10,224 nt of DNA from Omnitrophica WOR_2 bacterium RIFCSPLOWO2_12_FULL_51_24 (GCA_001805885.1 MHHC01000005.1:1-10224); one strand, 5' to 3'; numbered from the stretch's first letter, positions 1-7,254 are shown. Numbers and translations are program-made. The notes: a model not told the origin generated them from the sequence alone.

Positions 1-75
1 CAGCGATTCAACACATCGTTTCAGAAGAGCGAGATTATTCCAGCTCAAAAGAACAAGGTCGCACTTTACTTCCAT
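1..75 (-). CDS. GT2-family glycosyltransferase, N-terminal 25 codons only (runs off left edge)
   Basis: An ATG at 75-73 opens a frame with no stop through base 1 (25 codons). The encoded N-terminus contains CDLVLLSWNNLALLKRC, which fits the first beta strand and helix of GT2 (GT-A fold) glycosyltransferases, where a short hydrophobic strand is followed by a W/Y-N-N/G turn and a helix ending in ESL. GT2 enzymes transfer a sugar from a nucleotide-sugar donor at the cytoplasmic face of the membrane. A strong ribosome-binding site, GGAGG at 87-83, lies 7 bases before the ATG inside the upstream gene's last codons. The frame overlaps that gene by 10 bases (66-75), a coupled arrangement. The DxD metal motif and the rest of the catalytic domain lie outside the window, so donor and acceptor are unknown. 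The family call rests on only 25 residues, but start, Shine-Dalgarno site and open frame agree. Confidence 0.72.
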   Translation of the reverse strand, partial: MEVKCDLVLLSWNNLALLKRCVESL

Positions 76-923
76 CCGCAGGCCTCCAGCATTTGTTTCA
101 GTCTGACCTTATAAGTATACCGGCTAACCGCCAGGGAATGCCCCTCTCCTGCTATCCTCTTTCTCTCCTCGGCGTGCGAAAGATAAAAATCTATCTTATT
201 GAATAATTCACTCCCGCTCCGGCGGGACCTTGCCCCGCTCCCGTATACCACCGCATTTTTCCCGTCGCAGAAGAGCTCGTTAAAACCGCTGCCGCCTTTT
301 ATCTTGTTTGTGACAAGGAGCGCCCCGCAGGATAGGACCTCGAACATCCTCATGTTTATATCGTTGTTGATCGAATAATTGAACCCTACCTTAGCGCTGC
401 TGTAGATATTTGACATAAGACGTAGATCGGCCCTGCCGATATAACTATTCGGGTATCTTCGCGCGAGCGCCTTGAGAAGCTCCCCCCTTAGGTTATTTTT
501 GCCCTCTGTCCCGACGAAGGCGATATCGAGCTTCCGCTCGATGTTAAGGTCCTTATGTATCTCAGGGTCGCAGGCGATGGGTATCCATTCGGCTTCGATA
601 CCGATATCTCTTTTGAGCTTTACAACCCCGTTCTTTTGCGCGCAAAAAACGAAACCGTAATGTCTGGCCTGCTCTTTTATCTTTTTATATGGTTTTTCCA
701 GATGGGTATCTATCGCATAAAAGGCGGAAGGTTTTAGGTGCTCGGGTATGTCATATTTGTAGTCGCCGTGGTCTATGCGCAGGTAAAGGTCGTAGCCGGC
801 CGGAATACCGGTGTCGCTCGTCCGGAAATGATCGAACTCTATTCCGAGTCCTGCAGCAGCATGCTCGAAATAGCGGCCTATCGTGTCTTCCCTGTCTTTG
901 TTGAATATCAACGCGAGTCTCAT
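66..923 (-). CDS. Glycosyltransferase, CgeB/Glyco_trans_1_2-like (GT-B fold)
   Basis: A 285-residue protein. The C-terminal half looks like the nucleotide-sugar-binding domain of family-1-type transferases: a DIAFVGTEGKNN strand and loop (about 133-144), a region ending MRMFEVLSCGALLVTN (191-206, with the conserved Glu195 and CGA), and ELFCDGKNAVVY (216-227), then a helix with YLSHAEERKRIA (247-258). The N-terminal half (1-120) is a Rossmann-like acceptor domain with no clear signature, as in CgeB/DUF3880-type proteins. No membrane segment or signal is seen, so it is likely cytoplasmic or membrane-associated. It presumably adds one sugar to the glycan built by this cluster; donor and acceptor cannot be told. 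The ATG at 923 overlaps the TGA of the upstream GT9 gene as ATGA. Residues 230-238 (GARSRRSGS) come from the hairpin repeat at 212-235 and look like an extra loop between the nucleotide-binding segment and the next helix. Confidence 0.85.
   Translation of the reverse strand: MRLALIFNKDREDTIGRYFEHAAAGLGIEFDHFRTSDTGIPAGYDLYLRIDHGDYKYDIPEHLKPSAFYAIDTHLEKPYKKIKEQARHYGFVFCAQKNGVVKLKRDIGIEAEWIPIACDPEIHKDLNIERKLDIAFVGTEGKNNLRGELLKALARRYPNSYIGRADLRLMSNIYSSAKVGFNYSINNDINMRMFEVLSCGALLVTNKIKGGSGFNELFCDGKNAVVYGSGARSRRSGSELFNKIDFYLSHAEERKRIAGEGHSLAVSRYTYKVRLKQMLEACGWK
83..87 (-). promoter_or_regulatory. Ribosome-binding site GGAGG for the edge GT2 gene
   Basis: On the minus strand GGAGG occurs at 87-83 and is followed by a 7-base spacer and the ATG at 75-73. 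It lies inside the last codons (Leu-Glu-Ala-Cys-Gly) of the upstream glycosyltransferase gene. It is the best Shine-Dalgarno sequence I found in the window and decides the start of the overlapping downstream gene. Confidence 0.75.
212..235. repeat. 24-bp hairpin-forming repeat, copy 1, inside a glycosyltransferase gene
   Basis: A 24-bp element made of a stem TCCCGC (212-217), a loop TCCG (218-221), the complementary arm GCGGGA (222-227) and a tail CCTTGCCC (228-235). It matches 2080-2103 at 23 of 24 positions, the only difference being a loop base. It lies in the coding region of the glycosyltransferase at 66-923 and is read there as residues 230-238, GARSRRSGS, in a different frame from copy 2. 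The family would normally run straight from the VVYG strand to the ELFNKI helix here, so the element looks like an in-frame insertion in a loop. Confidence 0.8.
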
Positions 924-1993
924 CCGGACGCCAACGCCTCCTGGGCCGCCTTAAACACGGCTTCGGTACTTACCCCGTCCAGGCATCTCCTCTCATCGCA
1001 CTCTTTCATCTTAAAATTCCTATAACAGGGACGGCAGTCTATATCCTCTTTGACGGTCCTATGCCTTCCGCCCGGCGGGTACTGCCCGTATACCCTCTCA
1101 TCGACAGGCCCGAATATGCCCACCGTCTTCGCGCCGGCCGCTACGGCCAGATGCAGCGAACCCCCGTCATTGGCAATGACAATCCTGCACATGGACATCA
1201 GCGCCGCCGACTGCAAAAGTGTCGTCTTGCCGCAGGCTATCACAGCCGGGTTTCTCATTGCCCCTATGGCCTTTTCGCATATCCCGGTCTCGGAACCGCT
1301 CCCCAATATAATCACTTTCGCGCCCAGTTTTTCTATAAGGCGGTCGGCGACATCGGCAAAGCCCTCGGTTCGCCAATGCTTTATCGCCGCTTCTTTACCC
1401 CAGCTCGCGCCTCCGGCCGGAGCGATGCCGATAAGCGGCTCGCCTTCCCTTACCCCGTTTGCCGTTAGGAATCCGCGCGCCCATTCCCTGTCTTCGCCGG
1501 GAAGATATATCCGGATCTCTTGTTGCATCGGCTCGACGCCTATAAACCGCAAAAGCCCGAGATAATACTCTATCACATGTTTGCCGTAATAACCGTTGAT
1601 CTCTATCCTCTTGGTCAGGCAGCTGCCCCTGCCTTTATAATTGAACCCTATCCTTTCTTTTATCCCTGCGAGCCAGCAGAGGAACCCGTATTCCCTGTTC
1701 AGCGAGAGGTCGATGGCCGCATCAAATCTCTTCTCCCTGATATCCCTCACGAGGGCAAGAAGTTTTTTGATATATCCGACCTTTGATCCCCTCCAAAGCT
1801 CCCTCAGCTCGTCCTTTTCATAGACGAAGACCCATTCTATCTTCGGGTTAACCCTGAGCAAGGGCTCTGTGCGGCGGTTGCAGATAAATCCTATCCTCGA
1901 TCCCCCGGTCCGGGCGCTCAGAGACTCGATGACCGGGGTCGTAAAAAGCACGTCGCCTATGCCGAAGGGATTGATTATAAGTATCCTCTTCAT
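920..1993 (-). CDS. GT9-family glycosyltransferase (heptosyltransferase-like) with C-terminal cysteine cluster
   Basis: A protein of 357 residues from the ATG at 1993, or 361 from an ATG at 2005. Numbering below uses the longer form. The GT9 (LPS heptosyltransferase, GT-B fold) features are the opening strand and loop INPFGIGDVLFTTP (11-24), the strand GIAPAGGASWGKE (193-205) that starts the donor domain, and ANDGGSLHLAVAAG (278-291), the family's nucleotide-sugar-binding loop, which usually reads NDSGPxHLA. The enzyme would transfer a sugar, classically L-glycero-D-manno-heptose from ADP-heptose, to a lipid-linked acceptor at the inner membrane. Near the end are four cysteines, C324-x2-C327-x8-C336-x4-C341, a possible metal site. 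I prefer the 1993 start because it makes an ATGA overlap with the stop of the preceding GT9 gene and homologues begin MKRILIINP; the 2005 ATG has only a weak upstream GCGGA. The exact sugar is not decidable. Confidence 0.9.
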   Translation of the reverse strand: MKRILIINPFGIGDVLFTTPVIESLSARTGGSRIGFICNRRTEPLLRVNPKIEWVFVYEKDELRELWRGSKVGYIKKLLALVRDIREKRFDAAIDLSLNREYGFLCWLAGIKERIGFNYKGRGSCLTKRIEINGYYGKHVIEYYLGLLRFIGVEPMQQEIRIYLPGEDREWARGFLTANGVREGEPLIGIAPAGGASWGKEAAIKHWRTEGFADVADRLIEKLGAKVIILGSGSETGICEKAIGAMRNPAVIACGKTTLLQSAALMSMCRIVIANDGGSLHLAVAAGAKTVGIFGPVDERVYGQYPPGGRHRTVKEDIDCRPCYRNFKMKECDERRCLDGVSTEAVFKAAQEALASG

Positions 1994-3000
1994 TTCTTTT
2001 TGCATAATATTCCGCTCGCCGCCTTAAACACATCGTCAACCGTAATATCGGTGACCTTGGGCCTGCCGACGACGATACTTCCCGCTGCGGCGGGACCTTG
2101 CCCTTCGCCGTAAGGACTCCACCTCCTTGACGATCCGCCCGGACGCGCTTCTCCGAAAAGAACGACTACCGGCGTACCTACCGCAGAGGCCAGATGCACC
2201 GGGCCCGAATCACAGGAGAGCAAAAGGGACGACCTCTTCAAAAACGCCCCGAATTCCTTAAGCGCCATTCTGCCGGTAAGGTCTACGGCCGCATTGCGCA
2301 TCTTTGCCTTTACTTCATCGGCGATCCTGTGCTCTTCCTCGCCTCCGACTAAAACGACCCTTACCCCAAACCCGTCGATAATCTTATCGCAGACCTGGGA
2401 GAACCTCTCGGCCGGCCATAACTTATCGGGATTGCTTGTGCCGGGATGGACGGCGACGAAAGCGCTTTCGGCTATGCCATTCTGCGCCGATATCCTTTCC
2501 GCGACGCGCTCGTCTGTTTCCGTCAAAGGAAAACAAAGCCTCCTGTCTAAAATCCCGGCGCCGGCTGCCGTTACAAGGTCGAGATTATATTCTACCTCGT
2601 GCTTCTCACAAAGATATTTTCTATCCTCTATCGCGTTCGTAAGCAGGAACCCCAGTTTTCTGTCATAACCGACCCTCACGGGTATACCGGCGAGAAACGC
2701 GGCGATATTGAAGAACTTGCTTGGATTGAAGATGATGGCCATATCGAATCCCGATCCTCCCAGAAAACGGATAAATCTCAAACGCTTAGAAAGTGAATCA
2801 AGGTCGGAACCGGGGTCGAGCTTAACGATGGAATCAATGCAGGGATTACCTTCGACTACAACCGAAGAAGAGGGCTTTACAATGAGTGTTATCTTCGCGC
2901 CGGGAAAACTCTCGCGTACCGCGCCAAACGCCGGGGTGGTGAGCAGCAACTCTCCTATCCTGTCCGTCCTGACGAGAAGAATACCGCGGGGTTTGGCCAA
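1990..3000 (-). CDS. GT9-family glycosyltransferase (heptosyltransferase-like)
   Basis: A 336-residue second GT9 enzyme, directly upstream of the other. Motifs in order: GILLVRTDRIGELLLTTP (6-23), with the family's N-terminal loop before the first helix; VAVHPGTSNPDKLWPAERF (182-200), which opens the donor-binding domain; and LSCDSGPVHLASAVGTPVVV (261-280), the nucleotide-sugar loop. It ends without the cysteine cluster of its neighbour. The likely role is adding a heptose or similar sugar to an LPS-core or surface-glycan intermediate on the cytoplasmic face. The start is a TTG at 3000: the codon two positions upstream is already the TAG of the ligase gene (3009-3007), and AGG of that region lies about 6 bases before it. 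Residues 300-307 (GQGPAAAG) are exactly the eight codons of the repeat at 2080-2103 and sit where GT9 proteins usually run from YGEG straight into a hydrophobic strand (IVV). Confidence 0.9.
   Translation of the reverse strand: MAKPRGILLVRTDRIGELLLTTPAFGAVRESFPGAKITLIVKPSSSVVVEGNPCIDSIVKLDPGSDLDSLSKRLRFIRFLGGSGFDMAIIFNPSKFFNIAAFLAGIPVRVGYDRKLGFLLTNAIEDRKYLCEKHEVEYNLDLVTAAGAGILDRRLCFPLTETDERVAERISAQNGIAESAFVAVHPGTSNPDKLWPAERFSQVCDKIIDGFGVRVVLVGGEEEHRIADEVKAKMRNAAVDLTGRMALKEFGAFLKRSSLLLSCDSGPVHLASAVGTPVVVLFGEARPGGSSRRWSPYGEGQGPAAAGSIVVGRPKVTDITVDDVFKAASGILCKKK
2080..2103. repeat. 24-bp hairpin-forming repeat, copy 2, inside a GT9 gene
   Basis: Same element and orientation as 212-235: stem TCCCGC (2080-2085), loop TGCG (2086-2089), arm GCGGGA (2090-2095), tail CCTTGCCC (2096-2103). 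It differs from copy 1 at one loop base (G for C). In the minus-strand GT9 gene it is read as precisely eight codons, Gly-Gln-Gly-Pro-Ala-Ala-Ala-Gly (residues 300-307), a different frame from copy 1. The small, flexible residues and the loop position fit a tolerated insertion. Confidence 0.8.
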
Positions 3001-3006
3001 TCGAGC

Positions 3007-4473
3007 CTACTCGGGTTGTACCCTTGCGGCCGCGAGCCCGCATAGCGACCAAAAAAGCACCGCTAGCGGAAGAGAATACAAATTAGTATCGACGAGGCTA
3101 TTGGTGAGAGTTGTTATGATACAGGCAGCCGCTCCTATTGCGGCGGCTTTCAGGAACCTGTCGGAAGCACCAAAAAAATTCGAGAATGCCCGGATGGAAA
3201 TACTCACGCAGAACCACAAAAAGACCAGAAGGCCTACAATCCCTGTCTCGGCGGCAATCTGAAGAAAACAATTATGGGCATAAACAACTTCTTTGTACTC
3301 TGGAGGCCTGTATTTCTCAAAGACGCTCATAAATGTATTGAGGCCGTGGCCGAATACCGGCCTGTCTAAAAACATCTTCCAACCCGTCCTCCATATCAAA
3401 AGCCTGTCGATAGATGAAACGTCACTTCCTAATTTGGCGAAAGAGCTCAGCTGCCCCTTTATCATGGGAGGCGCAAGCAGGACCGTTAGTGAGACCAGCA
3501 GAGCGAGGATAACGAGCGAGGCGACAAGGCGTTTCCAGCCGACAAAGACAAGAAGAAATAAAAATCCCACGAGAAATCCCAGCCACGCGCCTCGCGCGAA
3601 AGTAAGCAACAGACAGATTGCGAGTAGCAGCGATAACGCTAAAAGCCCTAACTTTTTTTTCCAATTCATCACATTAAAGGCGATGAGCGCCAGCGGCAAA
3701 GGAAGCACTGTCCCGACGTAAGTGCCGAAATCATTCGGAGCTTTAAACGCTGCGGTTATTTTCATGTCCAAGAACATAGGGAATTTTCGGAAAAGGTCGT
3801 GGCCTGTTAACCTTTGGTATATGCCGTCTAACCCGATAAAAAATGCAGCGGCCAAAAAAGCGGAGACGAGATTAAAGACCCGCCTCGGGGTATTTATGAT
3901 ATCCGCCATTATAAGGAATATCAAAAGGTATTCCATGGTCTTGAAGAGAAAGGCCTCAGCGCTTATACTCAAGCGTTGGGTCGTAAACGAAGAAGTGACC
4001 AGACTTATTATTATAAAAGCTAAGACTGAGGCTTTCAGGCTGAAACCAAAATCACTTTTCACGACCGCCAATGTTATTATTAAAAACATGGCAATAAGAA
4101 GCAGGGCGAATAATGCGATAGGAATAAATATTCCCGGCGCGAAGAGATCGCCTTCGATCGCAAAATGACGGGAAATAACCGCCATCGATATCATTATCGA
4201 ACTATATGTAAGAAACATCGCTGCAATAGCCAGGGGGGCGAGTATCTTTAGAAGATCGAATCCCGATTCCGGGGGCACGAATGATTTTTTATTTTCGAGG
4301 GCCCATTCCCACGCTTTAAGGCCGTTTTTGTAGAGCCAGATCATTATCGACAACGTGGCGAAGACCTCGACTACGCTCTTTGAGGTAGGAATAAAGAAGA
4401 CGAGGGTATAAAGCATATACTCGATGGTCTTATCGCAGGCCGAATACAGTTTTACCCTGGTGTCGGCGCTCAT
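3007..4473 (-). CDS. O-antigen ligase/polymerase-like membrane protein (Wzy_C/WaaL family)
   Basis: A 488-residue, very hydrophobic protein with about a dozen predicted membrane segments by eye. Signatures of the O-antigen ligase/Wzy_C superfamily are present: TFARGAWLGF (291-300) with the conserved Arg294 at the end of a membrane helix, then the periplasmic loop RLLIWRTGWKMFLDRPVFGHGLNTF (in pieces, 357-381) and YAHNCFLQIAAETG (398-411) with the conserved His400 and Asn401. Family members move polyprenyl-diphosphate-linked glycan to lipid A-core or another acceptor, or polymerise repeat units, on the periplasmic side of the inner membrane. Ligase and polymerase cannot be separated from sequence alone. 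A long N-terminal stretch (about 60-150) with extra hydrophobic segments precedes the recognisable core. The ATG at 4473 overlaps the stop of the WecA-like gene as ATGA, and no good Shine-Dalgarno is near it, so translation is probably coupled. Confidence 0.88.
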   Translation of the reverse strand: MSADTRVKLYSACDKTIEYMLYTLVFFIPTSKSVVEVFATLSIMIWLYKNGLKAWEWALENKKSFVPPESGFDLLKILAPLAIAAMFLTYSSIMISMAVISRHFAIEGDLFAPGIFIPIALFALLLIAMFLIITLAVVKSDFGFSLKASVLAFIIISLVTSSFTTQRLSISAEAFLFKTMEYLLIFLIMADIINTPRRVFNLVSAFLAAAFFIGLDGIYQRLTGHDLFRKFPMFLDMKITAAFKAPNDFGTYVGTVLPLPLALIAFNVMNWKKKLGLLALSLLLAICLLLTFARGAWLGFLVGFLFLLVFVGWKRLVASLVILALLVSLTVLLAPPMIKGQLSSFAKLGSDVSSIDRLLIWRTGWKMFLDRPVFGHGLNTFMSVFEKYRPPEYKEVVYAHNCFLQIAAETGIVGLLVFLWFCVSISIRAFSNFFGASDRFLKAAAIGAAACIITTLTNSLVDTNLYSLPLAVLFWSLCGLAAARVQPE

Positions 4474-6260
4474 CTCAGATATATTCCGTTTACCTGGTGA
4501 TATTCTACGCCGCTCTCCCTGCAGATCGCCTCTATATCTTCCTTCGTCTTGTCATTCGCCGACGGTATAGCTATTATCACCTCTTCTATCGAATGTTCGT
4601 CTACCAGTTGGGGCATATCAGACCTTACTCCCAAGACCGCGACCCCCTTGATCCTCCTTCCCTGTTTCGACGGGTCATCGTCCACGAATCCCACCGGCCA
4701 ATAGTTAAAGGTCTTGTTCTTGCGCACTTCGCGAAGGAAGGCATCGCCGGTATCGCCTGCTCCGAAGATGAGTATCCTCTTCCCCTTTGAATCGAGCGAA
4801 ACGAATATCTGCTCCCTGAAGAGCCTGAAGGCGATCCTTACCGCCGACATGAGTATCAGCAGTATCATGGCATCCAGTATGAATATCATCCTGGAGAAAC
4901 CATAAAACCTGAAAGCGACCGCAACCGCCGCGACCGAGACCGCGGATCCCAGTATGATGCCCTTGACTATATTCAAGATCTCATTGAGCCCTATATATCT
5001 CCAGATATTCCCGTAAACACCCGTTATAGAAAAGGCGAGCAGGTTTACGACTATGAGAATCGGGAGCGATTTTGCTATAAGCCCGAAATTGTAATTGTCT
5101 ATGACGCCTTCGTAACGGATTATATAACTGGAAAAATAAGCGATGCAGATCAGGCAGAAATCACACATCACCTCGAAGATCACCCTTTTATATTTTATAA
5201 GTGAATCTATGAGTTCGTATTGATTTTTATAGTATGAAATGTCGCGCGACGGCATCAGAGGCGCTATCTCCTCTTTTCTCCGGGTTGTCTGGTTAAGGAA
5301 TACTCCGAGGGAAAAAACGACTATCAGGAGCAGTGCCACCATGATAGCGCTTACATATGTCTTCACATGCAAAGAGATGTAGGCCGCGAGTCCAAAGAGG
5401 AGTGCTATCAAATACAGGGCAGTGACTGCCCTTCTCTCGTGCCAACCGAGAAAGACCATCCTGTGCGAGGTATGGTCTTTGCCTCCCTTCGCCACCGACC
5501 TGCCGTCGATCGTCCTGGTGACCGTGACGAAGATCATATCGAAGATCGGGACCGCAAGCGCCAACACGGGTATAAATAAGACGAGAAAAAGGTGCGACAG
5601 TTCTTTCCCTGTCCCTATTACGGCAATAGAAGCGAGCGTGAAACCCAAAAACATCGCGCCGCAATCCCCCATGAATATCTTCGCCGGGTAGAAATTGTGC
5701 GGCAGGAAACCAAGGGCGGCGCCGGCCAGGATCAGCGAGATGGAAGCCATCTCGTAATTCTTGAGCGCCAGGGCGCAGGCAAAGACGGTAAATGAAGCTA
5801 TGGCGGCCACGCCAGATGAGAGGCCGTCCATATTGTCAAGCAGGTTAAAGGAATTGGTTATACCTACAATCCAAAGGATAGTAAGCGGTATAGCTATTAC
5901 GGGGGGGATTATATTTGTCGTTACGCCGGACACGACGGCCAGGGAAGCACAGACTATCTGGCCGATGAGCTTGGCCTGCGGACTCAGTCCCCTGAGGTCA
6001 TCTGTCATTCCCAGTAAAAATATCGAGGTGCTACCCAGTAGTAGCCCAAGTCCTCCTTTTGCGCCCCTGAGATATACTAGATAGGTTACCAGAAATGCGG
6101 TGTATATGGCCACTCCGCCCATAAGGGGGATCACTTTCTTGTGCCACCTGTCCTCCTTGGGTTTGGCCACTATGCCGGCGCGCGCCGCTATTAACTTGAT
6201 GAGCGGCGTAAGCAGAAAACTGATAAAAAATGCCGTAAGGAACAGGTATGCGAATTTCAC
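4470..6260 (-). CDS. Polyprenyl-phosphate phosphosugar transferase (WecA/MraY type) fused to CapD/WbpM-type membrane and Rossmann module
   Basis: A 596-residue two-part protein. Residues 1 to about 325 are a polytopic PNPT-family transferase, which joins a sugar-1-phosphate from a UDP-sugar to undecaprenyl phosphate and so starts glycan assembly. Motifs seen: GMTDDLRGL (84-92) with the Asp pair, NSFNLLDNMDGLSSG (136-150), IFMGDCGAMFLGF (195-207; Ser is commoner at the Cys and Ala positions), and KDHTSHRMVFLG (261-272) with the His motif of WecA-like members. Residues about 355-480 add four more hydrophobic segments including VYGNIWRYIGLNEIL (415-429), and 494-596 form a Rossmann domain, ILIFGAGDTGD (496-506) then VGFVDDDPSKQGRRIKGV (523-540). 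This second part matches the N-terminal half of CapD/WbpM dehydratases and related WbaP-like proteins, but the protein ends where the SDR catalytic domain would begin. The start is GTG at 6260, with AAGGG about 6 bases upstream, 2 bases after the epimerase stop. Confidence 0.9.
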   Translation of the reverse strand: MKFAYLFLTAFFISFLLTPLIKLIAARAGIVAKPKEDRWHKKVIPLMGGVAIYTAFLVTYLVYLRGAKGGLGLLLGSTSIFLLGMTDDLRGLSPQAKLIGQIVCASLAVVSGVTTNIIPPVIAIPLTILWIVGITNSFNLLDNMDGLSSGVAAIASFTVFACALALKNYEMASISLILAGAALGFLPHNFYPAKIFMGDCGAMFLGFTLASIAVIGTGKELSHLFLVLFIPVLALAVPIFDMIFVTVTRTIDGRSVAKGGKDHTSHRMVFLGWHERRAVTALYLIALLFGLAAYISLHVKTYVSAIMVALLLIVVFSLGVFLNQTTRRKEEIAPLMPSRDISYYKNQYELIDSLIKYKRVIFEVMCDFCLICIAYFSSYIIRYEGVIDNYNFGLIAKSLPILIVVNLLAFSITGVYGNIWRYIGLNEILNIVKGIILGSAVSVAAVAVAFRFYGFSRMIFILDAMILLILMSAVRIAFRLFREQIFVSLDSKGKRILIFGAGDTGDAFLREVRKNKTFNYWPVGFVDDDPSKQGRRIKGVAVLGVRSDMPQLVDEHSIEEVIIAIPSANDKTKEDIEAICRESGVEYHQVNGIYLR

Positions 6261-6262
6261 CT

Positions 6263-7228
6263 TTAGCCCTTTTCCTTTGTATACCTTACAACATCTTCGA
6301 TGATAGTCTTTAGATCAGCAGTGGGTTTGAACCCTATGAGATCATGTATCTTCGTCGTGTCAGGGACCCTTCTCTCCATGTCCTCGAAGCCCTCCTCATA
6401 GGCCTCCTCGTAAGGTATGCGGATGACCTTCGAGCGGCTTCCGGTTATCTCTATGACCTTTTGGGCCAGGCCTTCTATCGTTATCTCCTCCTGGCTCCCG
6501 ATATTGAAGACCTGTCCATAGGCCTTTTGGTTCTCGATGATTCTAGGCAGTGCGTCGACTACATCCCTGACGTGCAGAAAACACCTGGATTGCTTTCCCG
6601 AACCGTAAACGGTGATATCTTCATTATGCAGAGCCTGTGTAACGAACCTCGGGACGACCATGCCGTACGCGCCGGACTGTCTCGGCCCGACGGTATTAAA
6701 AAGCCTGACTATCGTGGCCGGGACATTCTTCTCTTTCCAATACACATAAGCGAGTATCTCATCGACCGCCTTGGCAGTCGAATAACTCCATCTGGATTTC
6801 ATGGGTGAGCCGAGTATCCTGTCCTGGTCCTCCTTTAACGGCCCCTGCGTGTTCTTCCCGTAGATCTCGGATGTTGACGTAATAAGGACCTTCTTATGAT
6901 AGCGGTATGCCATTTCCAGGACGATCTCGCTGCCTTTTATATTCGTCGTAAGGGATTCCAGGGGATAGTTCACAATAAGCTCTACTCCCACGGCGGCGGC
7001 CAGATGAAATATCGCGTCGCAGCGTTCGGCGAGCTTATCGACCAGAAACTCGTTGAGTATAGTGCCAACGACCAGATGGAAATTTTGATTTCCCTCGAGG
7101 TGCTTGATATTCTCGTACTTGCCGGTCGAAAGGTTATCGAGAACGGTCACCTTATGCCCTTCGCCCACCAGTTTGTCTGAAAGATGGGAACCGATGAAAC
7201 CGGCTCCTCCGGTGATCAGGTAATGCAT
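6263..7228 (-). CDS. NAD-dependent sugar-nucleotide epimerase/dehydratase (extended SDR)
   Basis: A 321-residue extended short-chain dehydrogenase. The N-terminal Rossmann fold shows YLITGGAGFIGSHL (3-16) with Gly7-x2-Gly10-x2-Gly13, and VTVLDNLSTG (27-36), where Asp31 predicts NAD rather than NADP. The active site is ITSTSEIYG (116-124) plus Tyr149-x3-Lys153 in WSYSTAKAVDE. Sugar-nucleotide binding regions follow: RLFNTVGPRQSGAYGMVVP, ITVYGSGKQSRCFLHVRDV, and a late RRVPDTTKI. Enzymes of this type convert UDP- or GDP-sugars (epimerases, dehydratases, UDP-glucuronate decarboxylases) in the cytoplasm; here it would supply a donor for the surface glycan. The exact reaction cannot be fixed by eye. 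The ATG at 7228 has AAGGA at 7242-7238, 9 bases upstream. It is the only gene in the window preceded by a real gap, and that gap carries a good promoter. Confidence 0.9.
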   Translation of the reverse strand: MHYLITGGAGFIGSHLSDKLVGEGHKVTVLDNLSTGKYENIKHLEGNQNFHLVVGTILNEFLVDKLAERCDAIFHLAAAVGVELIVNYPLESLTTNIKGSEIVLEMAYRYHKKVLITSTSEIYGKNTQGPLKEDQDRILGSPMKSRWSYSTAKAVDEILAYVYWKEKNVPATIVRLFNTVGPRQSGAYGMVVPRFVTQALHNEDITVYGSGKQSRCFLHVRDVVDALPRIIENQKAYGQVFNIGSQEEITIEGLAQKVIEITGSRSKVIRIPYEEAYEEGFEDMERRVPDTTKIHDLIGFKPTADLKTIIEDVVRYTKEKG

Positions 7229-7254
7229 GGTCTTGGTTCCTTTTGTAGGGCTAT

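Noticed and set aside
38..64. GTG at 64 as the start of the downstream gene
   Set aside because: That frame stops after eight more codons at a TAA, whereas the ATG at 75 has a strong GGAGG site and stays open with a GT2-like N-terminus.
1066..1090. Possible third copy of the hairpin repeat (CGGCGGGTACTGCCC)
   Set aside because: Only partly similar, the stem is not kept, and it encodes the YPPGGRH segment that GT9 proteins normally carry at this place.
1411..1422. Perfect 12-bp palindrome CTCCGGCCGGAG
   Set aside because: It encodes the conserved APAGG strand-loop of the GT9 enzyme and has no second copy seen, so codon content explains it better than a regulatory site.
1050..1565. Long plus-strand open frame (171 codons) opposite a GT9 gene
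   Set aside because: It lies wholly antisense to a gene with clear family motifs, has no recognisable domain, and its residue make-up is what the GC-rich opposite strand gives by chance.
4010..4015. Perfect TATAAT on the minus strand inside the ligase-like gene
   Set aside because: No acceptable -35 box at 17 bases (CTGAAA there), no gene start downstream, and AT-rich membrane-protein codons make such hits expected.
3722..4168. Plus-strand open frame (148 codons) opposite the ligase-like gene
   Set aside because: Its basic, repetitive composition mirrors the hydrophobic codons of the membrane protein on the other strand; no domain or start signal supports it.
6344..6808. Plus-strand open frame (154 codons) opposite the epimerase gene
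   Set aside because: Fully antisense to a well-supported SDR enzyme, with no independent evidence of coding.
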